Below the pieces are notes generated by a model. It worked only from the letters and a program-made list of their open reading frames with translations. It ran no database searches and was not told the origin of the DNA. This document shows, piece after piece, positions 30,783-40,799 of a stretch of 50,994 bases of DNA; within the stretch, counting starts at the first letter, position 1, and each line of letters begins with the position of its first letter. The translations under genes were made by a program, and so were the position numbers. The stretch comes from Flavobacterium psychraerolatum (lineage in GTDB: Bacteria > Bacteroidota > Bacteroidia > Flavobacteriales > Flavobacteriaceae): assembly GCF_025960985.1 (NCBI RefSeq), contig NZ_JAOQMX010000035.1:1-50994 (forward strand), given 5' to 3'.

Positions 30783-30805
30783 ATCTTTTATTTTATAAAA
30801 ATTAT

Positions 30806-32572
30806 TTATAACCCTTTATTTGATTGCAATTCAGTTGCAGGAATCGGGAAATAGTCATGAAATGAAGACTGATAATTTGCCACAGCTGTTAATGCTAATA
30901 AATTAACCGACCCCTCAATTGTCAATGGTGCTTTCCCTACAATGGTAGCAAAATTATCTCTTCTCCAACTCAAGTTAGATCCCAGAGTTGTAAACACATC
31001 TTTTACAATTCCCCAACGTACTAAATCCTTCCAACGATGTCCTTCAAAACATAGTTCCAATGGTCTTTCCACCATTTGAAGATGCGTCATTAAATTTTGT
31101 TTTGTAGGAGCCACCATAGGTTGAGTTATATACCTTTGTTTACTAATATTAAGTTGAGGAAACGTATTGCTGTTAGCGGCTAAATATTGTTTTAAAGTTT
31201 TAACCCCAGCTCTTTCTCTCACCAAATCAATATATTTTATTGATTCTGCAATAGGATCAGATACACCAGCAGGTAGCGTACTTGCATTTAATACAGCCTC
31301 TGCATACATCAAATAAACATCTGCCAAACGGATATGTCTAAAATTAATACCACTACGATTTAATGCTATTTCAGCCGTTCCTTGATACCAGTTGGTATAT
31401 TTTTTTACTATAGCAGTCAATCCTAAACCTCTGTAAGTATGTACTTGAGTATTGGTATTGGTTACACCAAAATAGGTTCCTTCAAAATCTTTTGGAGCTA
31501 TAGAAGCGGTAAGTCTTTTAGACTGCTTGTTGGTAACTCCTCCAACAGGTGCATTCACAGCATTATTGGTGTCTACTTCGTCACTTAAAAATAATTCATG
31601 TAAATAATAATTGGAGATAACCGTATTAAAGCCTCCAAATCCTCCGATGGATGCATATTGTGAACCAACAGCATTTGCCTCAGCACCTGATGCAAATGGA
31701 GTATCATCAACATTGTTTCCACTAGCACCTGGACTTGCTGTAGAACTATAAGCTACTTCAAGAATTGATTCTGAGTTAAATTCATTTTGATCTGTAAAAT
31801 TGTCTAAAATTTTAGGCGTTAAAGTATAAACATTCGAGTCAATTACTTCTTTAAAATCTGTGGCAGCAAGATCCCATTTTTTATCGTATAAATATACTTT
31901 TCCGCGTAAGGAAGTAGCTGTACCAGAAGTTACTCTTCCAATATTTAAACCAGTCCATGATGGTGGTAAATTTAGTCTAGCATAATTCAAATCTGGAATA
32001 ATTATTGTATTTGTAACTTCTTCAATACTACTCAATTTTTTATTAAAATCGGTAGTAGAAACCTCTGTACGAATCACCGCTTTACCATAAGTGTGAATTA
32101 ATTGAAAATAGAAAAAAGCTCTTAAACATTTAGCTTGAGCTAAAATATTTTCCTTTTCATTTGGCGCAAAAGTCGAAGTATCAACCTTTTCGATCTGACC
32201 AATTACTTGATTGGCTCTGAAAATCCCAATATATAATTCACTCCATTTACTTACCACTTGTGGACTATTATCCGTATACGTTAATTGTCTATAAATCAAT
32301 GGCCTGAAAAAAGTAAAGGTATCTGCAATATCCGCTCTTACTTCTTCATCCGGCAAACCACTACCACTTATTGATTGAAATTGCAAAGCAGCATATACAG
32401 TTGTCAAGGCACTATTAAACTGTGTAGGCGTTTTCCAAAATGTAGCCTCAGTTACCGAGTTAGGGTTATTTACCGTTAGAAAATCTTTCTCATCACAACT
32501 AGATAGTGATAAAATGGAGCATGTCATTATGGTAATGAACAATGCTTTTTGTTTTATTTTAAATTGTATCAT
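30806..32572 (-). CDS. SusD-family glycan-binding lipoprotein
   Basis: A 588-residue SusD homologue (lipobox SLSSC, Cys26) with the family start DEKDFLTVNNPNSVTEATFWKTPTQFNSAL. TPR-like helices follow, with the typical KCLRAFFYFQLIHTYGKA and LRGKVYLYDKKWDLAATDFKEVI segments. Near the C-terminus are RHIRLADVYLMYAEAVLNAS and ERPLELCFEGHRWKDLVRWG, and it ends with DYFPIPATELQSNKGL. It would sit as a lid over SusC and help pull oligosaccharides into the transporter. It lies 17 bp downstream of susC. The gene is full length, with no missing parts. Confidence 0.97.
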   Translation of the reverse strand: MIQFKIKQKALFITIMTCSILSLSSCDEKDFLTVNNPNSVTEATFWKTPTQFNSALTTVYAALQFQSISGSGLPDEEVRADIADTFTFFRPLIYRQLTYTDNSPQVVSKWSELYIGIFRANQVIGQIEKVDTSTFAPNEKENILAQAKCLRAFFYFQLIHTYGKAVIRTEVSTTDFNKKLSSIEEVTNTIIIPDLNYARLNLPPSWTGLNIGRVTSGTATSLRGKVYLYDKKWDLAATDFKEVIDSNVYTLTPKILDNFTDQNEFNSESILEVAYSSTASPGASGNNVDDTPFASGAEANAVGSQYASIGGFGGFNTVISNYYLHELFLSDEVDTNNAVNAPVGGVTNKQSKRLTASIAPKDFEGTYFGVTNTNTQVHTYRGLGLTAIVKKYTNWYQGTAEIALNRSGINFRHIRLADVYLMYAEAVLNASTLPAGVSDPIAESIKYIDLVRERAGVKTLKQYLAANSNTFPQLNISKQRYITQPMVAPTKQNLMTHLQMVERPLELCFEGHRWKDLVRWGIVKDVFTTLGSNLSWRRDNFATIVGKAPLTIEGSVNLLALTAVANYQSSFHDYFPIPATELQSNKGL

Positions 32573-32589
32573 TTTTTTTTAATTAGTTG

Positions 32590-35500
32590 TTAAAACTTAA
32601 CTTGAGCTCCTAGAACGAATCTTCTAGCCACAGGATAATTTCCTTTATCAACACCTCTTGTACTTATCCCGTTACCCCCCACTTCAGGATCATAACCAGT
32701 ATATTTAGTAAATGTAAAAGGATTAAATCCAGTCACATAAAACCTTAAACTTCCAATTTTAACTTTTTCTAGTAATTCTTTAGGTAATGAATAACCAATT
32801 GTTATATTTCGAATTCTCAAATAAGTTCCATCTTCTAACCAAAAATCTGATCTAGCTCTAATACTTTCAGAGGATTGACTATTTTTAAAACTTGGAATAT
32901 CAGAGTTTGGGTTTTGTGGAGACCATTGTGAAAATTGGTCTAAATGTCTTCCTTGTGTATAAGCAAAGAAACGCGCACCATTAAATAATTCAGCACCATA
33001 GGATAAATAAGACTGTACCGATAAATCAAAGTTTTTATATTTTAAGTCAATATTCAAACCAGCTTCAAAGGCAGCTTGACCTGAACCTGAATATACACGG
33101 TCATTTTCATCGATCTTACCATCTGCAACACCATTTGCACCGCTAACATCTTTATACATCATATCTCCTTTGACAGCAGTTGGATTAATTTTTTTGTACT
33201 CCGTTAATTGCTCATTCGTTTTAATTACACCATCATTTTGTAATAAGAAGAAAGCTCCCGCTTCATGACCTACAGCAAAAAAAGTAGTTTGATCGATTCC
33301 GTCTCCTAAAGAAACTGTTGGTCTACCATTTGGGTACCCTCTGTCAATCCCGTTCAAATCAACAATATTATTTACGTTTTTAGTAAATGTGGATGAGATA
33401 TCATATTTCAATCCATTATTTAGCTGATTTTTATATCCTAATGCGATCTCAATACCCTTGTTTGTCATTTTACCAGCATTGATAAAAATAGGATTGTAAA
33501 CAGTTTCCGCATTTGGTTGTGATGTACCCGCAGAAGGTGGTGTCTGGTATGGTAATAACATATCTTGTTTGTCATTACTATAAATATCTGCATTGAATGT
33601 CAATTTGTTTCTAAACATTGCCAAGTCAATACCGATGTTTTTAGAAGTACTGGTCTCCCATTTTAAATCTGGGTTAGAATATCTTCTTTGAATTAATCCA
33701 GAAGAAAGTGTTTCATTCAAACCAAATAAATAATTAACACCCGTTTCAATTTGAGAAGTTGCCGTATAAGGTTGAACGTCTTGATTTCCTAATTGTGCAT
33801 AACTAGCTCTTAATTTTAGGCTTCCAACATTTTTCCCTAAAAATGAATTTTTAAAGAACTTTTCTTCAGAAATATTCCATCCTGCAGATACGGAAGGAAA
33901 AGTAGCATAACGATTGTTTAAGAATTTTGAAGAACCATCTCTACGCATACTAGCTGAGAATAAATAACGTTCATCATAACTATATTGAAATCTACCTAAT
34001 AATCCTGCCAAAGTATAAGTGTTTACAAAACTAGTTGGCGATTTAAATTGTTGACCTTGCCCAATTTCTTGGGTATCGTTTGTAGGGAAACCAATAGCAC
34101 CAATTGTTAATTGCTTCGAATTAAAATCTTCATAAGAAGAAACCGCAGTTGCTGTTAGACTATGTTTTCCAAATTTTACATTATAGTTCAACATATTCTC
34201 AATCACATTTCTCTCAGTAAACGTATACTCTTCTGTAAGTTGCGCTTGAAGAGTTGATGCCGTAGCATTTAACTTTCCATCCAATCCATAAATTAAATAC
34301 GATGGAATAAAGAATTTTCTTTGATAATCATATTTATTTTTACTTAAACTTATTTTATAAGTCAACCCTTTTAAAAATTCATATTCTAAATTTACTGCAA
34401 TATTTGAAGAGGATACTTTTCTTTCATCGGTGTTTTGCAATTGTTTTGCTAAAAATCCAAAATAAATAGTATTGTCAACAGGAATGGTTACCACATTATC
34501 TCCACTAATACTCAAGTCACCTAAAGGCAGTTGCCAAGGTTTTTGACCTATACTATATTCATACAAACCGAAAGGCTCTTGTTGTCTATTTTCTTCAGTC
34601 AAGCCTATAGTAGCGAATGCTTTAAATTTTCCTTTAGTAAATTGAGCATTCAGTCTAGAACTTAATCTGTCAAATCCAGAATTAATTAAAACTCCATCTT
34701 GATCGTTATAACTAGTATTAAAATTCAAAGACAAATCTTTGGTACCACCTGAGATTCCTAAATTATAATTTCTAAGAATCGCATTGTTATTCTGCACATC
34801 CTTCACAAAATTGGTATCATAGTTCAATAACTCAGGGGTTAATATAAAATACCCCGGAAGATTACCACCATTCAATACCGGTTGTACCGTAAAATCTGCA
34901 AACAATTGTTGTTGCGTATTCATTAATGGCGTACCTGAATAAATATTTTGAATTCCAGTATAAGTAGACAAATTCACTGATACATTACCAGGTTTTCCTC
35001 TTTTGGTTGTTATTAATATTACACCATTAGATGCTCTAACACCATAAACAGCCGCAGCCGCACCATCCTTTAAAATGTCCATTGTCTCAACTTGATCAGG
35101 AGCAATGTTCGGATTTGATTCATAAGGCACACCATCAACTACATATAAAGGCTCTAATTTTCCTAACAAGGAACCTACACCACGTATTTGAATATTTGCT
35201 GCTTCTCCTGGTCGTCCACTCGCTGCTTGTACATTTACCCCAGCAACACGACCTTGAATTGCTTCACTAATATCCGAAACAGGAGCGCGATCAATAATAT
35301 CAGATTTTACTTGGACTACAGCTCCAGTTACTTCTTTTACCTTTTGCTTACCATAACCAACATTGATTACTACTTCATCAAGTACTTTGGAGTCTGTCGC
35401 TAATACTATATTGATTTGGGTAGCCGAACCCACTATTTTCTTTTGTGTTTTAAAACCAACATAAGAAAAACTTAATGCATCGGTATCTTTTGCCATAATA

Positions 35501-35694
35501 GCATACTTACCGTCAATATCTGAAATCACACCAATCTTAGTCCCAGAAACCAATACCGAAACTCCTGGTAATGGGAATCCCGTATCATCTTTAACTTGTC
35601 CAGACACCTTTCTTTGTGCATTCATTACACAAAAGCATAGAAGAAAAAACATTATTGGAAATGTTTTTTTCCAAAATCCATTCTTTTTTTTCAT
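32590..35694 (-). CDS. SusC-family TonB-dependent outer-membrane transporter
   Basis: A 1034-residue SusC homologue with a signal peptide ending CVMNA-Q. A carboxypeptidase-like N-terminal domain (RKVSGQVKDDTGFPLPGV, about 28-115) comes first. The TonB plug (KEVTGAVVQVKSDIIDRAP; IQIRGVGSLLGKLEPLYVVDG; VYGVRASNGVILITTKRG) follows at about 118-235, then the 22-strand barrel ending in VARRFVLGAQVKF. It imports oligosaccharides across the outer membrane, powered by TonB-ExbBD, in complex with the SusD encoded just downstream. The leader on the minus strand contains three copies of TAGTTGTGT and a GTCTAGTTG half-site. No anti-sigma-interacting (FecA-type) N-terminal extension is seen, so control is probably through a one-component or TPR/LuxR regulator. 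Confidence 0.97.
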   Translation of the reverse strand: MKKKNGFWKKTFPIMFFLLCFCVMNAQRKVSGQVKDDTGFPLPGVSVLVSGTKIGVISDIDGKYAIMAKDTDALSFSYVGFKTQKKIVGSATQINIVLATDSKVLDEVVINVGYGKQKVKEVTGAVVQVKSDIIDRAPVSDISEAIQGRVAGVNVQAASGRPGEAANIQIRGVGSLLGKLEPLYVVDGVPYESNPNIAPDQVETMDILKDGAAAAVYGVRASNGVILITTKRGKPGNVSVNLSTYTGIQNIYSGTPLMNTQQQLFADFTVQPVLNGGNLPGYFILTPELLNYDTNFVKDVQNNNAILRNYNLGISGGTKDLSLNFNTSYNDQDGVLINSGFDRLSSRLNAQFTKGKFKAFATIGLTEENRQQEPFGLYEYSIGQKPWQLPLGDLSISGDNVVTIPVDNTIYFGFLAKQLQNTDERKVSSSNIAVNLEYEFLKGLTYKISLSKNKYDYQRKFFIPSYLIYGLDGKLNATASTLQAQLTEEYTFTERNVIENMLNYNVKFGKHSLTATAVSSYEDFNSKQLTIGAIGFPTNDTQEIGQGQQFKSPTSFVNTYTLAGLLGRFQYSYDERYLFSASMRRDGSSKFLNNRYATFPSVSAGWNISEEKFFKNSFLGKNVGSLKLRASYAQLGNQDVQPYTATSQIETGVNYLFGLNETLSSGLIQRRYSNPDLKWETSTSKNIGIDLAMFRNKLTFNADIYSNDKQDMLLPYQTPPSAGTSQPNAETVYNPIFINAGKMTNKGIEIALGYKNQLNNGLKYDISSTFTKNVNNIVDLNGIDRGYPNGRPTVSLGDGIDQTTFFAVGHEAGAFFLLQNDGVIKTNEQLTEYKKINPTAVKGDMMYKDVSGANGVADGKIDENDRVYSGSGQAAFEAGLNIDLKYKNFDLSVQSYLSYGAELFNGARFFAYTQGRHLDQFSQWSPQNPNSDIPSFKNSQSSESIRARSDFWLEDGTYLRIRNITIGYSLPKELLEKVKIGSLRFYVTGFNPFTFTKYTGYDPEVGGNGISTRGVDKGNYPVARRFVLGAQVKF

Positions 35695-35816
35695 AAAAAA
35701 TTTTTAAATAGGTTAATTAATTTGTCTTTAGTTGTTCTAACAATTACTCAATCAAAACCAATATATATTCCTGATATCGCAATTATTACATCGCAAAATT
35801 ATATATTCAACACCAA

Positions 35817-35906
35817 ACACAACTAAAAACCAACTTGATTAAAACTGTACACAACTAACAAAAATGAGCTAAAGTCCCTTAAAAAACAGTTAAACTCACA
35901 CAACTA
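35817..35906 (-). repeat. Three direct copies of TAGTTGTGT in the susC leader
   Basis: The 9-mer TAGTTGTGT occurs on the minus strand at 35898-35906, 35849-35857 and 35817-35825. All three copies face the same way, toward susC (start 35694). The first copy is part of GTCTAGTTGTG, which resembles the right half of the direct-repeat element found upstream of the agar hydrolase genes. A regulatory role is inferred. Confidence 0.45.
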
Positions 35907-36002
35907 GACGTGACAACAAACTATATTTTAAATATTTTATTGATGCACTAAAGTGATCTCGACTTAAAACCAAATTCTGGTATTTAAAAAAACATATGTA
36001 AT

Positions 36003-36043
36003 AAAAAAAGCTCCGACTTACTGACAGTAAATCGAAGCTTTTT
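36003..36043 (-). terminator. Terminator of the TPR/LuxR regulator gene
   Basis: On the minus strand, arms of about 19 bp (AAAAAGCTTCGATTTACTG against CAGTAAGTCGGAGCTTTTT, two wobble pairs) close a very short loop and are followed by a run of T. It lies 24 bp after the stop codon of the regulator gene at 36067 and keeps that transcript out of the susC promoter region. Confidence 0.85.
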
Positions 36044-36066
36044 GCAAATAAGGACTTTTATAGGGA

Positions 36067-37722
36067 TCAAAAATCAGCTATGAATTCATTTAAATTATCA
36101 TTCCTATCCAACTTAAATTTCTTGCGAAGTCGATAACGTGACGTATGCACACTTTCAAATGAAATGCCTAGAAGTGAAGCCATATCTTTACTTGAAAAAT
36201 TTAATTTTATAAGTGCACAAATCTTTAAATCTGTTTGTCCTAATTCGGGATATTTCTCTTTTAGATTGGTATAAAAACTTTGATTAACAGCCGTAAATCG
36301 GGCTTCAAATTCTTTCCAGTTGCTACTAGGTGATCCTTGAATTGTTTTCAGCATTTTGTTAATTGTCCGCACATCAACATCCTTATCATCTGTCAAATTA
36401 AGTTTCAACCTTTCTATAAACTCTTCTTTCTCTATTAATTGTAAAGCAGAACTAGTTAATTCCTTATTCTTTAATTCTAAAATGGCTTTACTTTTCACTA
36501 ATTCCATTTCCTGCTTCTCGGCAATAGATTTGTTCTCTGCCTTATGCTTTCTTCTTATACTTCTTACAAACAAATATCCATATAAAACTAATGAGAGTAT
36601 TATTATAGTATATAAGATGGATTTCAAGAACCACACTTTTTCTTCACTTTCTAATTGCTCAATACGTTGCTTGTTTAAAATCTCTTGTTCCTTTTGTTTT
36701 TGAACCCTATATTTATCATTAATCTCAAACAAATGTTGACTATTTTTACTCCCTTTCCCAAAAACTTCCGCATTTAATTGGCTAGCTAAGTTAGAATGCT
36801 GGTAAGCTTTTTGGAAATTTCCAGTTTTTGCATACGTTTTAGACAAAGCCTCATGATCCATGATGATATAATTCTCATGGCTGTGATATTTCCCAGAGAA
36901 AGTCAACGATTTTTCATAATACAATATACTTTGACTTACATCACCTTTTAGTCGGTGTACTTCAGCAATCAAATAGTTAATAATGATTAAATACGATGGA
37001 TCGTTTTTTTCAAAATACAGATTGGATTCTTGTAAACCCTCCAAAGCTGAATCATATTTTTTATCAACTGCCTTCAGAAAAGCCGCTTCGACTCGCACGA
37101 AATAATTTTTATCCCCTCTATTAAGTTTATTGTGTATAATTTGACAACTATCCAAATATATTTTTGATTTTACATAATCCCCATTAACACGATATAAATT
37201 CAAAATAGAAAAATAATCTTGAATCATTAATTCAAATTTCTTCACTTCCCCTAAGCCTTTATTATTCTTAGTAAGATTTAATGAATTATTGTAATAACGG
37301 AGTGCTTCCATATCCCTATCATAGTAACTAAACAACCAACCTAAACCTTGGTAAATCATTGCTTTCGAATAATCATCTTTGGAAGCATCCGCTAAAAAAA
37401 GTGCTTTCCAATAGCCATCATAAGCTTTACCATAATCTAATCTGTGGGCGTACAAGTCGGACATATCACGTAAGTTTAAAATAATATTTACGGTGTCCTT
37501 ATTTTCAGTATTGTATTCGATACTTTTTTTATAATGATAAATAGCCCCTTTATAATTAGTATATTTAATTTCATTTGCCTTCTCTAGGTAAGGATTGGTA
37601 GCACTATGCTCCTGACTGTAAAAATGAAAAGACGTAAATAAAAAGACTGTCAATAGAATAAACTTTGTATTTGTTGAAATACAAAATTTATTCAAAAACT
37701 TATAAAAAGTATTTCTATTCAT
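36067..37722 (-). CDS. TPR transmembrane regulator with C-terminal LuxR-type HTH
   Basis: A 551-residue protein. A signal-anchor or signal peptide lies at about 20-36 (FILLTVFLFTSFHFYSQ), followed by TPR-like helices (about 45-330). A coiled region (KQKEQEILNKQRIEQLESEEK) leads into a transmembrane helix at about 366-386 (LKSILYTIIILSLVLYGYLFV) and a second coiled coil (about 395-440). The C-terminal DNA-binding domain (about 490-545) reads LGQTDLKICALIKLNFSSKDMASLLGISFESVHTSRYRLRKKF, here described only as LuxR-type. This is a known Bacteroidota regulator layout with TPRs outside and HTH inside. It lies between susC and the divergent GH2-GH117-GH16 block, so it is the best candidate for the locus regulator and for the direct-repeat element. 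Its ligand is unknown. Confidence 0.86.
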   Translation of the reverse strand: MNRNTFYKFLNKFCISTNTKFILLTVFLFTSFHFYSQEHSATNPYLEKANEIKYTNYKGAIYHYKKSIEYNTENKDTVNIILNLRDMSDLYAHRLDYGKAYDGYWKALFLADASKDDYSKAMIYQGLGWLFSYYDRDMEALRYYNNSLNLTKNNKGLGEVKKFELMIQDYFSILNLYRVNGDYVKSKIYLDSCQIIHNKLNRGDKNYFVRVEAAFLKAVDKKYDSALEGLQESNLYFEKNDPSYLIIINYLIAEVHRLKGDVSQSILYYEKSLTFSGKYHSHENYIIMDHEALSKTYAKTGNFQKAYQHSNLASQLNAEVFGKGSKNSQHLFEINDKYRVQKQKEQEILNKQRIEQLESEEKVWFLKSILYTIIILSLVLYGYLFVRSIRRKHKAENKSIAEKQEMELVKSKAILELKNKELTSSALQLIEKEEFIERLKLNLTDDKDVDVRTINKMLKTIQGSPSSNWKEFEARFTAVNQSFYTNLKEKYPELGQTDLKICALIKLNFSSKDMASLLGISFESVHTSRYRLRKKFKLDRNDNLNEFIADF

Positions 37723-37811
37723 ATTAAATAATATTTAGTTGGTTTGGAATTTGGTTTATAAATAGTCAATGATTTTGAACCGAACGATACGAGAACAATT
37801 CTAAAAGAGTA

Positions 37812-37833
37812 CAATATAGTTACAGTCTAGTTA
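37812..37833 (+). promoter_or_regulatory. Candidate activator site, distal copy upstream of the GH2 gene
   Basis: The core ATAGTTACAGTCTAGTTA has the same two AGT half-sites 11 bp apart as the three better copies, but is less conserved between them. It starts 52 bp upstream of the proximal copy at 37864, about five helical turns away, so two regulator dimers could bind on the same face of the DNA. Confidence 0.4.
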
Positions 37834-37863
37834 ATAAAAGTAAAAAATTGCCAAAAAACACCA

Positions 37864-37885
37864 ATGTTCAGTTTATGTCTAGTCG
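37864..37885 (+). promoter_or_regulatory. Candidate activator site, proximal copy upstream of the GH2 gene
   Basis: The core is CAGTTTATGTCTAGTCG, preceded by ATGTT. The start of the element is exactly 51 bp before the -7-like box GATATTTG at 37915, the same distance as at the GH16 gene. No good -33 box is visible, as expected for an activator-dependent promoter. Confidence 0.6.
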
Positions 37886-38209
37886 ATATTAAAAACCAAG
37901 AACCATATTTATAAGATATTTGTATCACAGAAATATTCGCATTAATTATGATACACAATTTCATATTTACTATTTTAAAATCCTTTTTTATATCAAAATC
38001 TCAGTTATAAACATAATAATCAATTTACCATAAACCCCTTTTTACTAGAAACTTTAAGTTTATCTGGAACAAAATTATAATAAGCTCAGTTCGTTTAGGA
38101 ACATAAAAAACAATTAATGATTCAGTTTAGAACTCCTTTTTAAACATATAAAAACAATCATAAGAACTAAACATTAGACCCAACAATTACAAATTATATA
38201 CTTATCATC

Positions 38210-40768
38210 ATGAAGAAAAAAAAGTCCAAATATTCCGTAAAAAAAATAGTTCAGCTCGGCATTCTTAATTTAATTACGGTTTGTGCTTGTGCTCAAAATA
38301 ACACTCAAGATTTTAATTTTGACTGGAATTTCAAGTTAGAAAACACAACCAATGACAGTTGGAAAAATGTAAACCTCCCACATGATTGGAGTGTTGGTTT
38401 TTCTTTTGACTCTATAAAAGGAGAAGGTGCAACAGGATATCTTTTAGGAGGTATTGGTTGGTACAAAAAAGATTTTAAAGTAAAACCTAGCAAAAATGAA
38501 ACTACCTATATTCTATTTGACGGAATATATAATAACAGTACACTTTGGCTAAATGATAAAAAATTGGGCGAACACCCATACGGATATTCTCCATTTTTTT
38601 ATGATTTAAGTGCTTATTTAAACAATAACAGCAATCAAATTAAGGTAAAAGTAGACCATTCAAGATATGTAGATAGCCGCTGGTACACTGGATCTGGTAT
38701 TTACAGAAATGTAAAGTTAGTAACCAAAAACAACCTACATATTCCTATTTGGGGAACTTATATCACAACTCCACAAGTGTCTTTGCAAGAAAGCAAAGTT
38801 CACTTAGAAGTTAAGGTTAAAAACAACTTTGATAAGGATGAGACTTTTGACATCATCATAACAATACTTGATGGTAAAGGGCAAAAAGTAGCCGAACAAA
38901 CCACAAAAGGAAAAGTTAGTTCCAAGAAAGAAACAAAATTCAACATCGATACCACTGTAAAAAATCCAAAATTATGGGATGTAGTGAGTCCTAGTATGTA
39001 CACGGCACAATTTAAAATTGTACAAAACGGAAAAACAGTCGATGAGAATCAGACTAAATTTGGAATCCGAACTATCAAATTTGATGCGAATACTGGTTTT
39101 TACCTAAATGGTCAAAACATGAAAATCAAAGGGGTTTGTTTGCATCATGACGCTGGTCTTGTAGGAGCTGCTGTACCAGAAGGAGTTTGGAGAAGACGCT
39201 TTGAAAAACTTAAGGAAGCTGGAGTAAATGCAATCAGAATCTCTCACAATCCAGGTTCAGATGAATTTATTTCGCTTTGTGACGAAATGGGAATAATGGT
39301 TCAAGATGAGTTTTTTGATGAATGGGACAATCCAAAAGACAAACGTAAAAACATGAAAGAACAATCAGTAGACGCGATTACCCGCGGATACGGTGAACAT
39401 TTTCAAGAATGGGCAGAACGTGATTTAAAAAATACCATGTTAGCACATAGAAACCACCCAAGCATCATCCAATGGAGTATTGGAAATGAAATTGAATGGA
39501 CATACGAACGAAATGCAAAAGCCACTGGTTTCTTTGATAATATGGATTGGAGCGGAAATTATTTCTGGTCACTTCCACCTAATTCTATTGAGAAAATTCA
39601 AGAAAACTTGCGCACCCTTCCTAGGGAGAAATACGACATTGGTGAAACTGCTAAAAAACTGGCAAAGTGGACTAAGGAAATGGACACCACTAGATATGTT
39701 ATTGCTAACTGTATCCTTCCGTCATCAAGTTATGAATCAGGATATGCAGATGCATTAGACATGATTGGTTACAGCTACCGCAGAGTAGTTTACGATTATG
39801 GACATAAAAACTATCCTGAATTACCAATAATGGGTACTGAAAACGTAGCACAATGGCACGAATGGAAAGCCATTATTGAACGTCCTTTTATTTCTGGAAC
39901 TTATTTATGGACAGGTATTGATTATTTGGGCGAAGCCAATAAACAATGGCCTAAAAAAGGAATAGATAGTGGAATATTAGATTATGCTGGATTCGAAAAA
40001 CCATCCTACCACATGATGAAATCATTATGGAATGATGCTCCTGAATTATATATTGCCACACAAAGACTGAATAAATCAATCTATAAAATTGATGAACAAA
40101 CAGGAGAGCCTGTAGAAAAAAAGAAAAATGGATGGGAAACTGCGCTTTGGGTTTGGCATGATGTCAACGAACATTGGGAGTACCAATCTGGAGACAAGAC
40201 AATTGTCGAAATCTACTCGAATTGTGATGAAGTCGAATTGTTTTTGAATGATAAATCATTAGGAAAGAAAAGACTAAACGATTTTGATGATCGTATTTAT
40301 AAATGGGCCGTTCCTTTTCAAGCTGGAAAGTTAACTGCCAAAGGTAGCAAGTCAGGGAAGCAAATTACCTTTGAAAGAATTACGCCAACAGAAGCTTACC
40401 GTGTTCAATTGACAACAGACAAGACTAGTCTCTCCGCAGATGGATATGATGTAGCACATATCGTAGCACAAGTAGTTGATAAAGACAATAACCCTGTAAA
40501 AACAGTGAATCCAACAATCACATTTTCGATTGATGGAAACGTAAAAATACTTGGAGTAGATAATGGAGAAGTCGATAATGTTCAGGATTTTCAATCAAAT
40601 ACTATAACCACCTCAAAAGGAAGATGTTTGCTTATTGTTCAATCGAAAAAAGGAGCACCTACAAACGCAACAGTCGAGCTAAAAGAGGTTCTTTTCGAAA
40701 ACAATAAAATAAATTTCACAGAAAAAACTAATTTCACCAGTAAAATCAAATTAACTAGTAAAAATTAA
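38210..40768 (+). CDS. GH2 family beta-galactosidase-type enzyme
   Basis: An 852-residue GH2 enzyme with an N-terminal export signal (about residues 8-28, ITVCACA-QN). The jelly-roll sugar-binding domain starts [13 protein letters not shown] (55-67). An Ig-like domain (about 185-287) is followed by the barrel with [13 protein letters not shown] (308-320), acid/base Glu427 in [10 protein letters not shown] and nucleophile Glu544 in [17 protein letters not shown]4982-like domain and a C-terminal Ig-like domain (about 738-835) close it. It is shorter than and distinct from the LacZ-type enzyme at 18382. It is the first gene of the GH2-GH117-GH16 block, 31 bp upstream of GH117. Inferred role: removal of beta-galactose from agar oligosaccharides, alternating with GH117, which removes the alpha-linked anhydro sugar. 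Confidence 0.92.
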   Translation: MKKKKSKYSVKKIVQLGILNLITVCACAQNNTQDFNFDWNFKLENTTNDSWKNVNLPHDWSVGFSFDSIKGEGATGYLLGGIGWYKKDFKVKPSKNETTYILFDGIYNNSTLWLNDKKLGEHPYGYSPFFYDLSAYLNNNSNQIKVKVDHSRYVDSRWYTGSGIYRNVKLVTKNNLHIPIWGTYITTPQVSLQESKVHLEVKVKNNFDKDETFDIIITILDGKGQKVAEQTTKGKVSSKKETKFNIDTTVKNPKLWDVVSPSMYTAQFKIVQNGKTVDENQTKFGIRTIKFDANTGFYLNGQNMKIKGVCLHHDAGLVGAAVPEGVWRRRFEKLKEAGVNAIRISHNPGSDEFISLCDEMGIMVQDEFFDEWDNPKDKRKNMKEQSVDAITRGYGEHFQEWAERDLKNTMLAHRNHPSIIQWSIGNEIEWTYERNAKATGFFDNMDWSGNYFWSLPPNSIEKIQENLRTLPREKYDIGETAKKLAKWTKEMDTTRYVIANCILPSSSYESGYADALDMIGYSYRRVVYDYGHKNYPELPIMGTENVAQWHEWKAIIERPFISGTYLWTGIDYLGEANKQWPKKGIDSGILDYAGFEKPSYHMMKSLWNDAPELYIATQRLNKSIYKIDEQTGEPVEKKKNGWETALWVWHDVNEHWEYQSGDKTIVEIYSNCDEVELFLNDKSLGKKRLNDFDDRIYKWAVPFQAGKLTAKGSKSGKQITFERITPTEAYRVQLTTDKTSLSADGYDVAHIVAQVVDKDNNPVKTVNPTITFSIDGNVKILGVDNGEVDNVQDFQSNTITTSKGRCLLIVQSKKGAPTNATVELKEVLFENNKINFTEKTNFTSKIKLTSKN

Positions 40769-40799
40769 GTAATATTGTAATACTAATCAAACTTCAATT

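Larger units (their letters stand above)
37723..38209. promoter_or_regulatory. Divergent control region between the TPR regulator and the GH2 gene
   Basis: A 487-bp AT-rich region without a gene. It holds two copies of the direct-repeat element (37812-37833 and 37864-37885, starts 52 bp apart) and a -7-like box GATATTTG at 37915-37922. Nearer the GH2 start are two related stretches, CTCAGTTCGTTTAGGAAC and ATTCAGTTTAGAACT, around 38089-38135. The expected GH2 transcript would have a leader of about 280 nt. Confidence 0.5.
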
